DNA of 64,000 bases, from assembly GCA_047626725.1 (NCBI GenBank), contig JBLHSG010000005.1:1-64000 (forward strand). The letters are read 5' to 3'. The DNA comes from Ascidiaceihabitans sp034111945. Its GTDB lineage: Bacteria; Pseudomonadota; Alphaproteobacteria; Rhodobacterales; Rhodobacteraceae. Shown here piece by piece: positions 1 through 9,560 of the stretch. Within the stretch, counting starts at the first letter, position 1. Every line of letters begins with the position of its first letter. Both the position numbers and the translations under genes were made by a program. The notes beneath the pieces are model-generated. The model was not told the origin of the DNA and ran no database searches. It worked only from the letters and a program-made list of their open reading frames with translations.

Positions 1-1
1 A

Positions 2-358
2 GATTTACATGAACGGCTGTCTGGTGTGGTCATTGAGTGTTTGGATTACGCGGAGTTCATCCGGCGATATGACGGCCCCAAAACGCTGTTCTATCTCGAT
101 CCGCCTTATTGGGGCTGCGAGAATGATTACGGCAAGGAAATGTTCGCCCGCTCTGAATTCGTCTGCATGGCAAAACAGCTTGGTAAAATCAAAGGCAAGT
201 TCTTGATGTCGATCAACGACGTGCCAGCGATCAGGGACGCGTTCAAAGCCTTTGAACTGACCGCCGTCGAGACAACCTATTCGATAGCAAAACAGACCGA
301 AGGCCGGGGCAAAAGAGGCGAGCTTTTGGTGAGCAACTTTACACTCCAAACCGACTGA
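2..358 (+). CDS. D12-class DNA adenine methylase, C-terminal part (5' end outside window)
   Basis: The reading frame is open from the first bases of the window to a TGA at 356-358, so only the last 118 residues are seen. It carries the DPPYWG motif (encoded near 100-117), the catalytic motif IV of N6-adenine DNA methyltransferases of the Dam/D12 class, followed by a helix with FLMSIND and a C-terminal strand ending GELLVSNF, as in phage and plasmid D12 enzymes. It would transfer a methyl group from SAM to adenine in DNA. The small gene behind it is of a type common on mobile elements, so a prophage or plasmid-derived orphan methylase is the likely context. An in-frame GTG at 26 is not a credible start because coding sequence continues upstream. 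Confidence 0.85.
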   Translation, partial: DLHERLSGVVIECLDYAEFIRRYDGPKTLFYLDPPYWGCENDYGKEMFARSEFVCMAKQLGKIKGKFLMSINDVPAIRDAFKAFELTAVETTYSIAKQTEGRGKRGELLVSNFTLQTD

Positions 359-433
359 TCTTCGCAATGCAGTGGTCCTTCAAACGTGCCCCATCGGGCT
401 TATCTATTAAGTAACAGAAAAGGGAAAAGACCG

Positions 434-604
434 ATGGACGCCATTATCAACGAAATTGCACGCAAACACCTGCACCTCAAAACCTTGGAAACAGCGAACT
501 CTGACGGCGCTGATTTTAGCGACCAAGCTGTCTGGAGCCTAAAGGCGGCACTGGAAGCCGCCTTTGAGGCAGGTGCCCAAAGCCAGCAAAACGACAAGCC
601 GTAG
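434..604 (+). CDS. DUF6900-like small protein
   Basis: This 56-residue protein starts at ATG 434, behind a weak purine-rich stretch (AAAAGGGAAAAGA). An in-frame ATG at 386 would add 16 unconvincing residues. The pattern TLETxNSDxxDF followed by VWSLKAALEAAFEAG matches what I remember of the DUF6900 family of small proteins on phages, plasmids and integrative elements. No catalytic function is known to me. Its position 75 bases behind the methylase suggests both belong to the same mobile-element remnant. The family assignment is from memory and no search was run. Confidence 0.6.
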   Translation: MDAIINEIARKHLHLKTLETANSDGADFSDQAVWSLKAALEAAFEAGAQSQQNDKP

Positions 605-881
605 ACCCAAACGGTTAAACGGCGGTTTAAGGGGTGTTTAAACGGAGCGGTTGTGAAACCGGTTTGAATACCCCAAAAACACTTTGCTGCAAGAATCTCT
701 GTCAATCACTGCAAAAAACTCTGTCGCGCTACAAACGCGCTACATGCGGCGATTTAGGGTCATTGCAAGCCCCTTTGGAAAAAAGTAATCTGAACTGGTT
801 AGTTTAGCGTATCAGAGTACCTATCTTACGACTTATACGGTCTGTATTTCTGGCCCAACCAATGTCAAAACGAGGCGACCC
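605..881. other. 277-bp gene-free stretch with AAACGG repeats
   Basis: No credible gene is seen. The first 60 bases hold AAACGG at 609-614, 617-622 and 640-645. They also hold the inverted repeat TTAAAC-GGCG-GTTTAA at 615-630, the palindrome GTTTAAAC and the palindrome AAACCGGTTT at 656-665. The rest is unremarkable and must contain the promoter of the RND efflux operon, although no clear -35/-10 pair could be assigned. Confidence 0.5.
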
Positions 882-2183
882 ATGCGAATTTTTCCTTTGA
901 TTACAGCCATAGCAGTGGCCGTCTTGTTGTATTTTGCGATCATCGAACGCGAGCGAACACTGGCGTTTTTGGGACTTGGTCCCGAAGATGACACCGCCCA
1001 GGATGGCACATCGGTTGAGGTAAATTCGCCGCGTGATGTCAAATCGATCAAATTAATCAAGGTTGTCGCCCAACATTCTGTCGCACAGAAAATTGATAGC
1101 GCTGTGGTCTTGCGCGGGCAAACCGAAGCCGCACGCCAAGTTGATGTGCGCGCCGAAACATCCGCCACAGTCATGTCAGCGCCTCTGCGCAAAGGGACGT
1201 TTGTTGAAACCGGCCAGTTGCTTTGCCAATTGGATCCGGGCACGCGCGGCTCGTCCCTAGCCGAGGCCAAAGCACGCCTTGCCGAAGCGATCGCACGCCG
1301 GTCCGAAGCGGAAAGCCGCGTTCCGGAATCACGCGCTCGTATCTTGGAGGCACGTTCCCGCCTCGAAGAAGCGCTGAGCAACCAAAACGCCGCAACACGC
1401 CTCAGCAAAGACGGGTTTGCCTCTGACACCCGCGTCAAAAATGTGAACGCCTTGGTTGCTGCAGCCGAAGCCAGCATCGAGGCCGCAAATTCGGGTTTGA
1501 GCGCTGCAAAATCCGGCATTCAATCGGCAGAAGCCGGCATTGAATCCGCGCAGGCCAACGTCGCATCAGCGCAAAAAGAACTGTCGCGCCTTGATATCAA
1601 AGCGCCTTTTGCGGGCCTGCTAGAAAGTGACACGGCGGAACTCGGCAGCTTACTGCAGCCCGGTTCCTTGTGCTCGACCATCATCCAATTGGACCCTATC
1701 AAACTGGTCGCATTTGCCCCTGAAACCGAAGTTGACCGGATTGAATTGGGCGCAGTCGCAGGCGCACGTTTGGCCGCAGGCGGATCACAAGTTGTCGGGA
1801 CCGTCACATTCTTGAGCCGCAGTGCTGACCCGACCACACGCACATTCCGCGTCGAAATCGAAGTCGCCAACCCCGAGCTGAAAATCCGCGACGGGCAAAC
1901 CGCAGAAATTCTGATTGGGGCCGCTGGCGCACAGGCGCATTTGGTTCCCGGATCGGCGCTGACGTTGAACAACGATGGCGCATTAGGCCTTCGGGCCGTG
2001 GATGACGCGGGCATCGTGCAGTTTCACAAAGTTGAATTGCTGCGCGACACAGTTGACGGCGTTTGGTTAACGGGCCTGCCTGATCGCTTGGACGTGATTG
2101 TTGTTGGTCAGGATTACGTGACCGCTGGCGTCAAAGTTGAACCAACATTCAAAGAACCAAAATCAAGCGAGGTCACACAATGA
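882..2183 (+). CDS. RND efflux periplasmic adaptor (membrane fusion protein)
   Basis: This 433-residue protein is the adaptor that would link an inner-membrane RND pump to an outer-membrane channel. An N-terminal hydrophobic anchor spans about residues 3-20. It is followed by a lipoyl-type half motif (RAETSATV, APLRKGTFVETGQLLCQLD), a long Ala/Glu-rich coiled-coil hairpin (about 125-235), the second lipoyl half (DIKAPFAGLL) and a beta-barrel domain with a TRTFRVEIEVANPE stretch. The ATG at 882 is preceded by GAGG at a suitable distance. The stop overlaps the start of the permease gene by four bases, so the two are translationally coupled. The substrate cannot be told from sequence. No TolC-like gene is adjacent. 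Confidence 0.93.
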   Translation: MRIFPLITAIAVAVLLYFAIIERERTLAFLGLGPEDDTAQDGTSVEVNSPRDVKSIKLIKVVAQHSVAQKIDSAVVLRGQTEAARQVDVRAETSATVMSAPLRKGTFVETGQLLCQLDPGTRGSSLAEAKARLAEAIARRSEAESRVPESRARILEARSRLEEALSNQNAATRLSKDGFASDTRVKNVNALVAAAEASIEAANSGLSAAKSGIQSAEAGIESAQANVASAQKELSRLDIKAPFAGLLESDTAELGSLLQPGSLCSTIIQLDPIKLVAFAPETEVDRIELGAVAGARLAAGGSQVVGTVTFLSRSADPTTRTFRVEIEVANPELKIRDGQTAEILIGAAGAQAHLVPGSALTLNNDGALGLRAVDDAGIVQFHKVELLRDTVDGVWLTGLPDRLDVIVVGQDYVTAGVKVEPTFKEPKSSEVTQ

Positions 2184-5100
2184 CCGGTTTGGTTGATTGG
2201 GCCGCCTCGCGCGCCCGCATGGTGATTGCCTTTGTGATTCTGTCGATTTTGGTCGGGGGGTTTGCCTATACCACCCTCCCCAAAGAGGGCGAACCAGACA
2301 TCGAAATCCCGATGTTGATCGTGTCCGTCCCCTTCCCCGGTATTTCTGCGACCGACAGTGAAACGCTGCTGGTCAAGCCGATGGAAACCGAATTTGCCGA
2401 CCTGTCTGGCCTGAAAAAGATGACCGGCACAGCGGCAGAAAACTATGCCAACGTCGTGCTGGAATTCGAATTTGGCTGGGACAAAACCCAAGTCATGGCC
2501 GACGCGCGCACCGCGATGAGCAACGCCGAGGGCAGCTTTCCTTCGGGGGCAGATCAGTATTCGATCACGGAATTCAATTTCTCGGAATTTCCGATCATTA
2601 TTGTGAACCTGTCCGGCCCCGTGCCCGAACGCACAATGGCCCGCGTGGCCAAAGAATTGCAGGACGAACTTGAATCCCTCGAGGCCGTCCTTGAGGCCGC
2701 GATCACCGGCAACCGCGACGAGATGCTGGAGGTGGTCATCGACCCCCTGCGCCTAGAAGCTTACAACGTCACCGCAGGCGAATTGATCGGCGTTGTGCAG
2801 AACAACAACCAATTGATCGCAGCAGGCGAAGTCAGCACGGATCAAGGTACATTTTCGGTCAAAATCCCGTCTTCGTTTACCGAACCGCGTGACGTTTACA
2901 ATTTGCCGGTCAAAACCAATGGCGACCGCGTGGTCACGCTGGGTGATCTGGCGCAAATCAACCTGACATTCGAAGATCGCATCGCCACCGCCCGCTTTAA
3001 CGGCGATGACACGGTCGCGCTGCAAGTGGTTAAACGCAAAGGATTTAATCTGATCGACACGGCCACAACTGTCAAACAAATCGTCGCAGACCGGTCCGCC
3101 GCGTGGCCCGAAGGATTGGTCGCTGCGGTCGAAGTGGGCACGTCAAATGACCAATCCCGCGTCGTGGATTCGATGGTGAAACAGCTGCAAGGATCGGTCT
3201 TTACCGCCATCGCGCTGGTGATGATTGTGGTTCTTGCCGCCCTTGGTTTGCGCGCCGCCTTGTTGGTTGGTTTTGCAATTCCAACGTCGTTCCTGCTGTG
3301 CTTTGTGCTGCTGGCGATCATGGGGATTTCGATCTCGAACATCGTGATGTTTGGCCTGATTTTGGCTGTCGGCATGTTGGTGGACGGGGCGATCGTGGTG
3401 GTCGAATACGCGGACAAACGACAGGCCGAAGGGGCCGGTCCGATGGCCTCTTATGTGGATGCCGCCAAGCGGATGTTCTGGCCGGTGATTTCATCAACAG
3501 CGACAACGCTCTGCGCCTTTCTGCCGATGCTGTTCTGGCCTGGTGTTCCGGGGCAATTCATGGGCATGTTGCCCGTCACGCTGATCTTTGTTCTGAGCGC
3601 CTCGCTGGTCGTCGCCTTGGTCTATCTGCCTGTTATGGGCGGTGTGATCGGGCGTTTGATCGATGTGGTGCGCAACAGTGTGAATGCGATGGCGCGCCTA
3701 CCTTTGGTGATCAATTTACTGCTGCCGCTGGTCGCTGGTATCGTGCCTTTTGCGGGTATGGGCATCGTTGGTCTTTACACAATTATCGCTGCAAGGTTCG
3801 CCACTCTGGACGGGCTCAACATCCTTGGCAGCGTCGTTCCTACATTCCTGACCGTCTTTATTTTGGGCGTTGGCGTCCTCTTCTTGGGCTTCCTTGCATT
3901 GGGTAGTATCCTGATCGCAATGTGCGCGGTATTCGCGTTTTTACCACGCCTTGGACGCTTCGGCGCGTGGCTGCTACACCGACTGATTGGCAAGCGCCAC
4001 CAGACCGTTCGCTCAGGTTACACACGCTCGTTCTTTGGTCGGGTGATGGAATTTATTGTCGGCAATCCGATCATGCCTTTGGTCATGGTTGGCTTTGTAT
4101 TTGTGTTTGTTGGCGTGACCACGATCTACTTTACCAACAACAACAAAGGCGTTGAATTCTTTGTCGAATCCGAACCGGAACAGGCCATCGTCTACGTCCT
4201 TGCACGCGGGAACCTGTCACTGGTTGAAAAAGACGATCTGGTCCGTCAGGCCGAAGACATCGTGCGCGCCCACCCCGGCATCGACACCGCGTTTTCGTTT
4301 GCGGGTGCAGGCGGTCTAAACGCCAACACAGGCGGCGCACAGGCCCCCAAAGACACCATCGGACAGATCCAGTTGGAAACCATCCCTTGGGAGGATAGAC
4401 CCAACGCCACAAAGGCGTGGTTCACCATTCCGTTCATCGGTTACACCGTCAATCAAGAGGTCAAAGCCGAGGCATTTGACGGCGACACCGTCATTGACGA
4501 GCTGATGGCTTCGCTTGCTGAATTGCCCGGTATCAAGGTCGAAATCTTGAATTTATCGCGCGGTCCTGCCAGCGGCAAACCGGTGCATCTGCGGATCAAA
4601 GGTGACAATTGGGACGACCTGATCACGGCAACCACATTGGCCCGTCAGGAATTTGACACCACACCGGGTCTGGTTCTGATCGAAGACACGCGGCCCCTGC
4701 CCGGCATCGACTGGCAGATCAATGTCGACGTCGAAAAAGCCGGTCGTTACGGCGCTGATGTTGCCACTGTGGGCGCGATGGTCCAGCTGGTCACACGCGG
4801 CATTTTGCTCGACACGATGCGCGTTGATACCTCCGATGAGGAAATCGAAATTCGCGTTCGCCTTCCAGAAAAAGACCGCGTGCTGAGCACCCTTGATACG
4901 CTCAAGGTGCGCACCGCTGACGGTCTTGTGCCGCTTGCGAATTTCATCACACGCACGCCGGTTCCCAAACTGGCGCAAGTCAGCCGGATTGATCAAAAAC
5001 GGTTCTTTGATATCAAAGCTGACGTGACCGCAGGGCTGCAAAAGCTGATCCGCACAAACGATGTTGATGGCGTCGAAGTCGAACAAATCGTCGCAACGCT

Positions 5101-6037
5101 GCTGCCCTCGGACCTTGCTGAGGTGACATCAAAAGACGGCACCACCTACGCCATCATTGATCAATTGGACCCGACGGAAAATCTGCAAAGTGAATTCAAT
5201 TCCGGTGAACTGCGGATGATCCCGATCAATCCGGGCGAACGTATTGCACAGCTTGATAAGTGGCTTGCGACCAGCCCGTTTGCACTTGGTCTGTCGCATG
5301 AATGGACTGGTGATCAAGAAGATCAGGCAGAATCCGGTGCGTTTTTGGCAAATGCGTTTTTGGGTGCTTTGGGTCTGATGTTCATCATCCTGCTCGCTCA
5401 ATTTAACAGCTTTTATAATGCGATTCTGGTTCTGGCGGCGGTGATCCTATCCACCACGGGCGTACTGATCGGCATGCTTGTTATGGACCAGCCGTTCTCG
5501 ATTATTATGACCGGTACAGGCATCGTCGCGCTCGCGGGAATTGTGGTGAACAACAACATTGTTCTGATCGATACCTATCAGGAATACGAACGCTACATGC
5601 CGCGGATCGAGGCGATTATCCGCACCGCTCAGGATCGTATTCGCCCGGTTTTGCTGACCACAATTACCACAATGGCCGGCTTGGCCCCGATGATGTTCGG
5701 CCTGTCATTAGACTTTGGCGAAGGCGGCTATACCGTCGACAGCCCGACCGCCCTGTGGTGGAAACAGCTGGCAACCGCCGTGGTCTTTGGCCTTGGTATC
5801 GCGACGGTTTTGACGCTGATGGTCACGCCGTCCTTGTTGGCAATGCGCGTCTGGGCCACGACGTATGTGCTGTGGTTTGCGCAACTGTTGGGCAAACTGT
5901 CATTGGGTCGCGCAAGCAAATCCGCGCGTGATTGGGCATTGCAACGTCATGCTAAAAATGCGCCGAGCCGCGAATTGGTTTGGGATTTTGATGGTGATCA
6001 AACTGACCTGCCAGTGTCATTGCGACCAGCAGAATAA
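2180..6037 (+). CDS. RND efflux permease (AcrB/HAE1-like), unusually long
   Basis: This is an inner-membrane proton-driven pump subunit of 1285 residues, against about 1030-1050 for typical HAE1 members. The N-terminal helix is followed by the KEGEPDIEIP porter-domain start. The TM4 signature GMLVDGAIVVVEYAD and the C-terminal GIVALAGIVVNNNIVLIDT segment identify the family. Between the first and second halves (about residues 500-615) lies an extra stretch with several hydrophobic segments that ordinary family members lack. It starts by overlapping the adaptor stop. Two hairpins lie downstream at 6052-6127. It works with the adaptor; the substrate is unknown and could be drugs, bile salts or lipophilic compounds. 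Confidence 0.93.
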   Translation: MTGLVDWAASRARMVIAFVILSILVGGFAYTTLPKEGEPDIEIPMLIVSVPFPGISATDSETLLVKPMETEFADLSGLKKMTGTAAENYANVVLEFEFGWDKTQVMADARTAMSNAEGSFPSGADQYSITEFNFSEFPIIIVNLSGPVPERTMARVAKELQDELESLEAVLEAAITGNRDEMLEVVIDPLRLEAYNVTAGELIGVVQNNNQLIAAGEVSTDQGTFSVKIPSSFTEPRDVYNLPVKTNGDRVVTLGDLAQINLTFEDRIATARFNGDDTVALQVVKRKGFNLIDTATTVKQIVADRSAAWPEGLVAAVEVGTSNDQSRVVDSMVKQLQGSVFTAIALVMIVVLAALGLRAALLVGFAIPTSFLLCFVLLAIMGISISNIVMFGLILAVGMLVDGAIVVVEYADKRQAEGAGPMASYVDAAKRMFWPVISSTATTLCAFLPMLFWPGVPGQFMGMLPVTLIFVLSASLVVALVYLPVMGGVIGRLIDVVRNSVNAMARLPLVINLLLPLVAGIVPFAGMGIVGLYTIIAARFATLDGLNILGSVVPTFLTVFILGVGVLFLGFLALGSILIAMCAVFAFLPRLGRFGAWLLHRLIGKRHQTVRSGYTRSFFGRVMEFIVGNPIMPLVMVGFVFVFVGVTTIYFTNNNKGVEFFVESEPEQAIVYVLARGNLSLVEKDDLVRQAEDIVRAHPGIDTAFSFAGAGGLNANTGGAQAPKDTIGQIQLETIPWEDRPNATKAWFTIPFIGYTVNQEVKAEAFDGDTVIDELMASLAELPGIKVEILNLSRGPASGKPVHLRIKGDNWDDLITATTLARQEFDTTPGLVLIEDTRPLPGIDWQINVDVEKAGRYGADVATVGAMVQLVTRGILLDTMRVDTSDEEIEIRVRLPEKDRVLSTLDTLKVRTADGLVPLANFITRTPVPKLAQVSRIDQKRFFDIKADVTAGLQKLIRTNDVDGVEVEQIVATLLPSDLAEVTSKDGTTYAIIDQLDPTENLQSEFNSGELRMIPINPGERIAQLDKWLATSPFALGLSHEWTGDQEDQAESGAFLANAFLGALGLMFIILLAQFNSFYNAILVLAAVILSTTGVLIGMLVMDQPFSIIMTGTGIVALAGIVVNNNIVLIDTYQEYERYMPRIEAIIRTAQDRIRPVLLTTITTMAGLAPMMFGLSLDFGEGGYTVDSPTALWWKQLATAVVFGLGIATVLTLMVTPSLLAMRVWATTYVLWFAQLLGKLSLGRASKSARDWALQRHAKNAPSRELVWDFDGDQTDLPVSLRPAE

Positions 6038-6051
6038 CCGGTTGAACAAAC

Positions 6052-6082
6052 GCCAATCGCCGTGACGAAAGCGGCGGTTGGC
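6052..6082 (+). terminator. Hairpin downstream of RND operon
   Basis: GCCAATCGCCG at 6052-6062 pairs with CGGCGGTTGGC at 6072-6082. All 11 positions pair, one as G-U, around a 9-base loop. It lies 15 bases behind the permease stop. There is no T tract, so it may slow rather than fully stop transcription, or protect the 3' end. Confidence 0.5.
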
Positions 6083-6108
6083 AAACCGACCAACGCGCAC
6101 GTTAGTAA

Positions 6109-6127
6109 GGTGGGCGTGTCGCCCACC
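6109..6127. terminator. Short GC-rich hairpin between convergent genes
   Basis: GGTGGGCG (6109-6116) and CGCCCACC (6120-6127) form a perfect 8-bp stem with a 3-base loop. It lies between the RND operon and the convergent ABC exporter gene, so it could serve both strands. No strong T tract follows on either strand. Confidence 0.45.
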
Positions 6128-6133
6128 CTCCCC

Positions 6134-7960
6134 TTAGGCGACCATTTCATCAGCCTGTTGACGATGCCACAGCTGCGCATAGCGACCGTTGCGCGCAATG
6201 AGTGCGTCGTGCGAACCAGCCTCGACAATCTCGCCTTGCTCCAGGACCACAATCCGGTCCGCTTCGGCAATCGTGCTAAGGCGATGCGCAATCGTCAAAA
6301 CCGTGCGCCCACGCCCGACACGCATCAGCGCCTCTTTGATGTCTTGCTCTGTCTCGGAATCCAGCGCTGATGTCGCCTCGTCTAGCAACAATATCGGTGG
6401 GTCTTTTAGCAGCGTGCGTGCGATGCCAACGCGCTGTTTTTCACCACCTGATAACTTTAGCCCGCGTTCGCCCACAGTCGTGTCGTACCCATCCGGCAAT
6501 GACACGATGAAATCGTGGATTTGAGCCGCATGTGCTGCGTCTTCGATGTCTTCAACACTTGCGCCATCGCGGCCATAAGCGATGTTGTAGCGGATCGTGT
6601 CGTTGAACAGCACCGTGTCTTGCGGCACCACGCCAATCGCGGCGTGCAGGCTGGTTTGCGTCACATCGCGCACGTCTTGGCCGTCGATACGCAACGCCCC
6701 CTCGCCCACGTCATAAAACCGGAACAACAGCCGCCCGATGGTGGATTTTCCTGATCCCGTTGATCCGACAATCGCCACCATTTCACCAGGTTCCGCCACA
6801 ATCGAAACACCCTTGAGGATCGCACGCTGCGGATCATAGCCAAAGTGCACATTGTCCAATTCGATGCGTCCGCCAGTGACGTTTAGCGCCTTGGCGTCCG
6901 GTGCATCGATCACTTCGGCGGGTTGTTTCAGCAGGTCAAACATTTCGCCCATATCGACCAAAGCTTGACGGATTTCGCGGTAAACAGTCCCAAGGAAATT
7001 CAGCGGCAGAGTGATCTGGATCATGTAGGCGTTCACCATCACAAAATCACCGACCGACAAGGCACCACTTTGGACCCCCAAAGCCGCCAAAACCATCACA
7101 CCGACAAGCCCGCAGGTGATGATAAACGATTGACCAAAATTCAGGCCTGCAAGCGAATAAGACGTCTTTAGGGCCGCGGCCTCGTATTGTTCCATCGCGC
7201 TATCATAACGGCCCGCTTCGCGTTCTTCGGCCCCAAAGTATTTGACCGTTTCATAGTTCAGCAGACTGTCGATGGCCTTTTGATTGGCATCGGTGTCTTG
7301 GTCGTTCATCACCTTGCGCAGCTTGACCCGCCATTCGGTCACCTGAAACGTAAACCAGACGTACAGCGTGATCGTGACGCCCAAAACCGCCAGATACCAC
7401 ATGTCAAAATACAGCGCGAAGATCACCGAGATCATCAGCAATTCAAGGATCAATGGCCCGATTGAAAACAGCAAGAACCGCAGCAAAAACTCAACACCTT
7501 TGACACCACGTTCGATAATCCGGCTGAGCCCGCCAGTTTTGCGCGTGATGTGATAGCGCATCGACAGGCGGTGAATGTGTTGGAATGTCTCAAGCGCCAG
7601 CATCCGCAAGGCACGTTGGGCCACAGGCGCAAAAATCGCATCGCGCAGCTGTTGGAATCCGACGTTAAACAGGCGCCCCATTCCGTAGGCAACCGTCAAT
7701 CCGATAGCACCAATCGCCAGCGCATTCACGCCTTCGCCGTCCATCGCATCAACGGCTTGGCCAAAGAAGAACGGCGTGCCAATCGCCACCAGTTTCGACA
7801 CAACCAGCGCAATCATGGCCCAAACCACACGCCGTTTGACCCATGCTTTGTCCGCGGGCCACAGGTACGGTGCGACCTTGCGCAGGGTCCGTGCACCAGA
7901 GGCGCGCGCGCGTTCATTTTCGGTTAATTCAGGTGGGGTCACAACGGTGTGCGGGGGCAT
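6134..7960 (-). CDS. Atm1/HMT1-type ABC exporter (fused membrane and ATPase domains)
   Basis: This 608-residue half-transporter has an N-terminal six-helix exporter domain (about 40-330) and a C-terminal ATPase. Walker A is GSTGSGKS, the Q-loop region is VVPQDTVLFNDTIRYNI, the signature is LSGGEKQR and Walker B is ILLLDEATSALD with the H-loop HRLST. The Q-loop wording and the cytoplasmic extension before TM1 are typical of the Atm1/HMT1 family. In bacteria this family exports glutathione or glutathione-metal conjugates, and in mitochondria it serves Fe-S cluster export. The protein acts as a homodimer in the inner membrane. The gene stands alone on the minus strand. The family assignment is firm; the substrate is inferred. 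Confidence 0.92.
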   Translation of the reverse strand: MPPHTVVTPPELTENERARASGARTLRKVAPYLWPADKAWVKRRVVWAMIALVVSKLVAIGTPFFFGQAVDAMDGEGVNALAIGAIGLTVAYGMGRLFNVGFQQLRDAIFAPVAQRALRMLALETFQHIHRLSMRYHITRKTGGLSRIIERGVKGVEFLLRFLLFSIGPLILELLMISVIFALYFDMWYLAVLGVTITLYVWFTFQVTEWRVKLRKVMNDQDTDANQKAIDSLLNYETVKYFGAEEREAGRYDSAMEQYEAAALKTSYSLAGLNFGQSFIITCGLVGVMVLAALGVQSGALSVGDFVMVNAYMIQITLPLNFLGTVYREIRQALVDMGEMFDLLKQPAEVIDAPDAKALNVTGGRIELDNVHFGYDPQRAILKGVSIVAEPGEMVAIVGSTGSGKSTIGRLLFRFYDVGEGALRIDGQDVRDVTQTSLHAAIGVVPQDTVLFNDTIRYNIAYGRDGASVEDIEDAAHAAQIHDFIVSLPDGYDTTVGERGLKLSGGEKQRVGIARTLLKDPPILLLDEATSALDSETEQDIKEALMRVGRGRTVLTIAHRLSTIAEADRIVVLEQGEIVEAGSHDALIARNGRYAQLWHRQQADEMVA

Positions 7961-8048
7961 AAAACGTCCTAGGCAATGAAGTGCTTAGACATAGGCCGCG
8001 CAGGCGGGATGTTCCAGCGTTGCGGTCGTTTTTTCTGCGCGCTTGCGT

Positions 8049-9404
8049 CTATTCCGGCAGTTCGAACACTTGACCGGGATAGATCAGATCGGGGTCGCGA
8101 ATGCTGTCTTTGTTCGCATCCAGCACGCGCACGAACAACGTGCCATCGCCATATCGGTCACGCGCGATGGCCCAAAGCGTCGCACCGGTCTGTACAGTCA
8201 CGGCTTTGACCGGCTTGTCGACACCGGTTTGCGCCGCCACCAAAACAGCCGGAGCCTCGCGTTTGAATGGCGTTTCAACACGGCTGGTCACGTCGCCGCC
8301 CTCGTCTACCTCGTCGACGCGCAGGGTGTAGATGCCGGTATCGACATCAGGCAAATCACCGCGCCAACGGCCTTCGGTGTCGACCTCGAGTGTCGTGATT
8401 ACCGTGTTGTCCAAGTAGACCCGCACGGCTGATGCTTGCGATTGCGCCCGTCCACTCAGCAACACATCGCCGCCCTGCGAATAGCTGATCGTGTCGATGG
8501 CGACGTTTGCCATAACCTCTGGCGCGCTTGAGCGGTTGATGATTTCAACGCCGTCTTCATCCGCTTTGATGATCGCGACGTCTTCGGTTTGCGTATCTTG
8601 CGCGGCGTCGGGCGTCGCCTGTGTCACGGTTTTGGCAAGCGGTCTGACAATCGTTTCTGGGTCGGTTGGGTCAGGTGTGATGTCTTGAGCGGCTGCAAGT
8701 GTCGTTGTTGTTTCAGCAGGTGTGTCTGTCGTGACGGTTGGCGATGCAGGCGCGGCAACTGCACTGTCAGCGACCGCAATGTCAGCGTCCGTCGTGTCAG
8801 TTAACGTCGTGTCAGCGGTTGCCTCGCCTTGGTCCGCGACCGCGGGTTCGGTTGTGTCTGGAACAACAGCAGGTTCTGGTTCGACAGCCGCCACAACCAC
8901 CTGACGTGGGGCCAAAATAATGTCGTCAGCAGCCAAATCAACGCCGTCGATCCGCTGCACGATGCTTAGAACTTGCGGGTCACCATTTGGTGTCAAAAAC
9001 GTAACGGCCGCATAGGCCCCGTCGCTGCCGGTTTGCACGGTGATGTTTTCAACGCCGTCCACAAACAGGATCACGTCGCTGTTGGGTTCAGCGCGCCCTG
9101 CGATCACGGTCAATCCATCGGCTTCGCTGCGCACTTCTTGGACCAAAGGCGCTGATGGCGTGGTTTCGGCGGCGGGCAGTTCTACTGGATCGGGTTTCGC
9201 GTCAGCCACAGTCGCATCAGGCATGACCGCAGCATCTGGCGCGGTTTCAACAGGTTGCGCGACTATGACCGGTGTCATTTCAGCGTCCCCCTTGGGCATC
9301 AAAATCCCCAAATACGATCCCACGGAAAATGATCCGACGAAAAAGATGCCGACGCCTGCAATCAACCCTGAAGTAGATCCTGCAAATGCTGTAAGTTTGC
9401 TCAT
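8049..9404 (-). CDS. LysM-domain envelope protein with Asp/Ala/Thr-rich linker
   Basis: The protein has 451 residues from the ATG at 9404, chosen because AGGGGAC lies just upstream; an upstream in-frame start would add 23 implausible residues. A hydrophobic segment (about residues 10-30) suggests a signal anchor. Next comes a long acidic Ala/Thr/Val/Asp-rich linker around an Ig-like region (ADGLTVIAGRAEPNSDV), and a second Ig-like repeat (GDVLLSGRAQSQASAVRVY). A C-terminal LysM domain follows, with GATLWAIARDRYGDG and ending LIYPGQVFELPE. LysM binds the glycan strands of peptidoglycan. This architecture is common in Rhodobacteraceae as a cell-wall-associated protein of unknown role. It is divergent from the LOG-family gene. 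Confidence 0.85.
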   Translation of the reverse strand: MSKLTAFAGSTSGLIAGVGIFFVGSFSVGSYLGILMPKGDAEMTPVIVAQPVETAPDAAVMPDATVADAKPDPVELPAAETTPSAPLVQEVRSEADGLTVIAGRAEPNSDVILFVDGVENITVQTGSDGAYAAVTFLTPNGDPQVLSIVQRIDGVDLAADDIILAPRQVVVAAVEPEPAVVPDTTEPAVADQGEATADTTLTDTTDADIAVADSAVAAPASPTVTTDTPAETTTTLAAAQDITPDPTDPETIVRPLAKTVTQATPDAAQDTQTEDVAIIKADEDGVEIINRSSAPEVMANVAIDTISYSQGGDVLLSGRAQSQASAVRVYLDNTVITTLEVDTEGRWRGDLPDVDTGIYTLRVDEVDEGGDVTSRVETPFKREAPAVLVAAQTGVDKPVKAVTVQTGATLWAIARDRYGDGTLFVRVLDANKDSIRDPDLIYPGQVFELPE

Positions 9405-9560
9405 CACGCCCGTCCCCTGATCTATGATGCCGCAAGGTCGGTCGACCCGACGCCACATGCTGTGTCGCATCACGATTGAGGTTACATATCAAGCGCGCTA
9501 TCAGCGGTCAAAACCCGCACTGTCACAATCGTATTATTTGTCGTTGATCGGAGCCACGCA

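Noticed and set aside
8630..9240. Repeated Val/Ala/Asp/Thr codons in the LysM protein as a tandem repeat element
   Set aside because: This is an ordinary low-complexity acidic linker without a regular DNA repeat unit.
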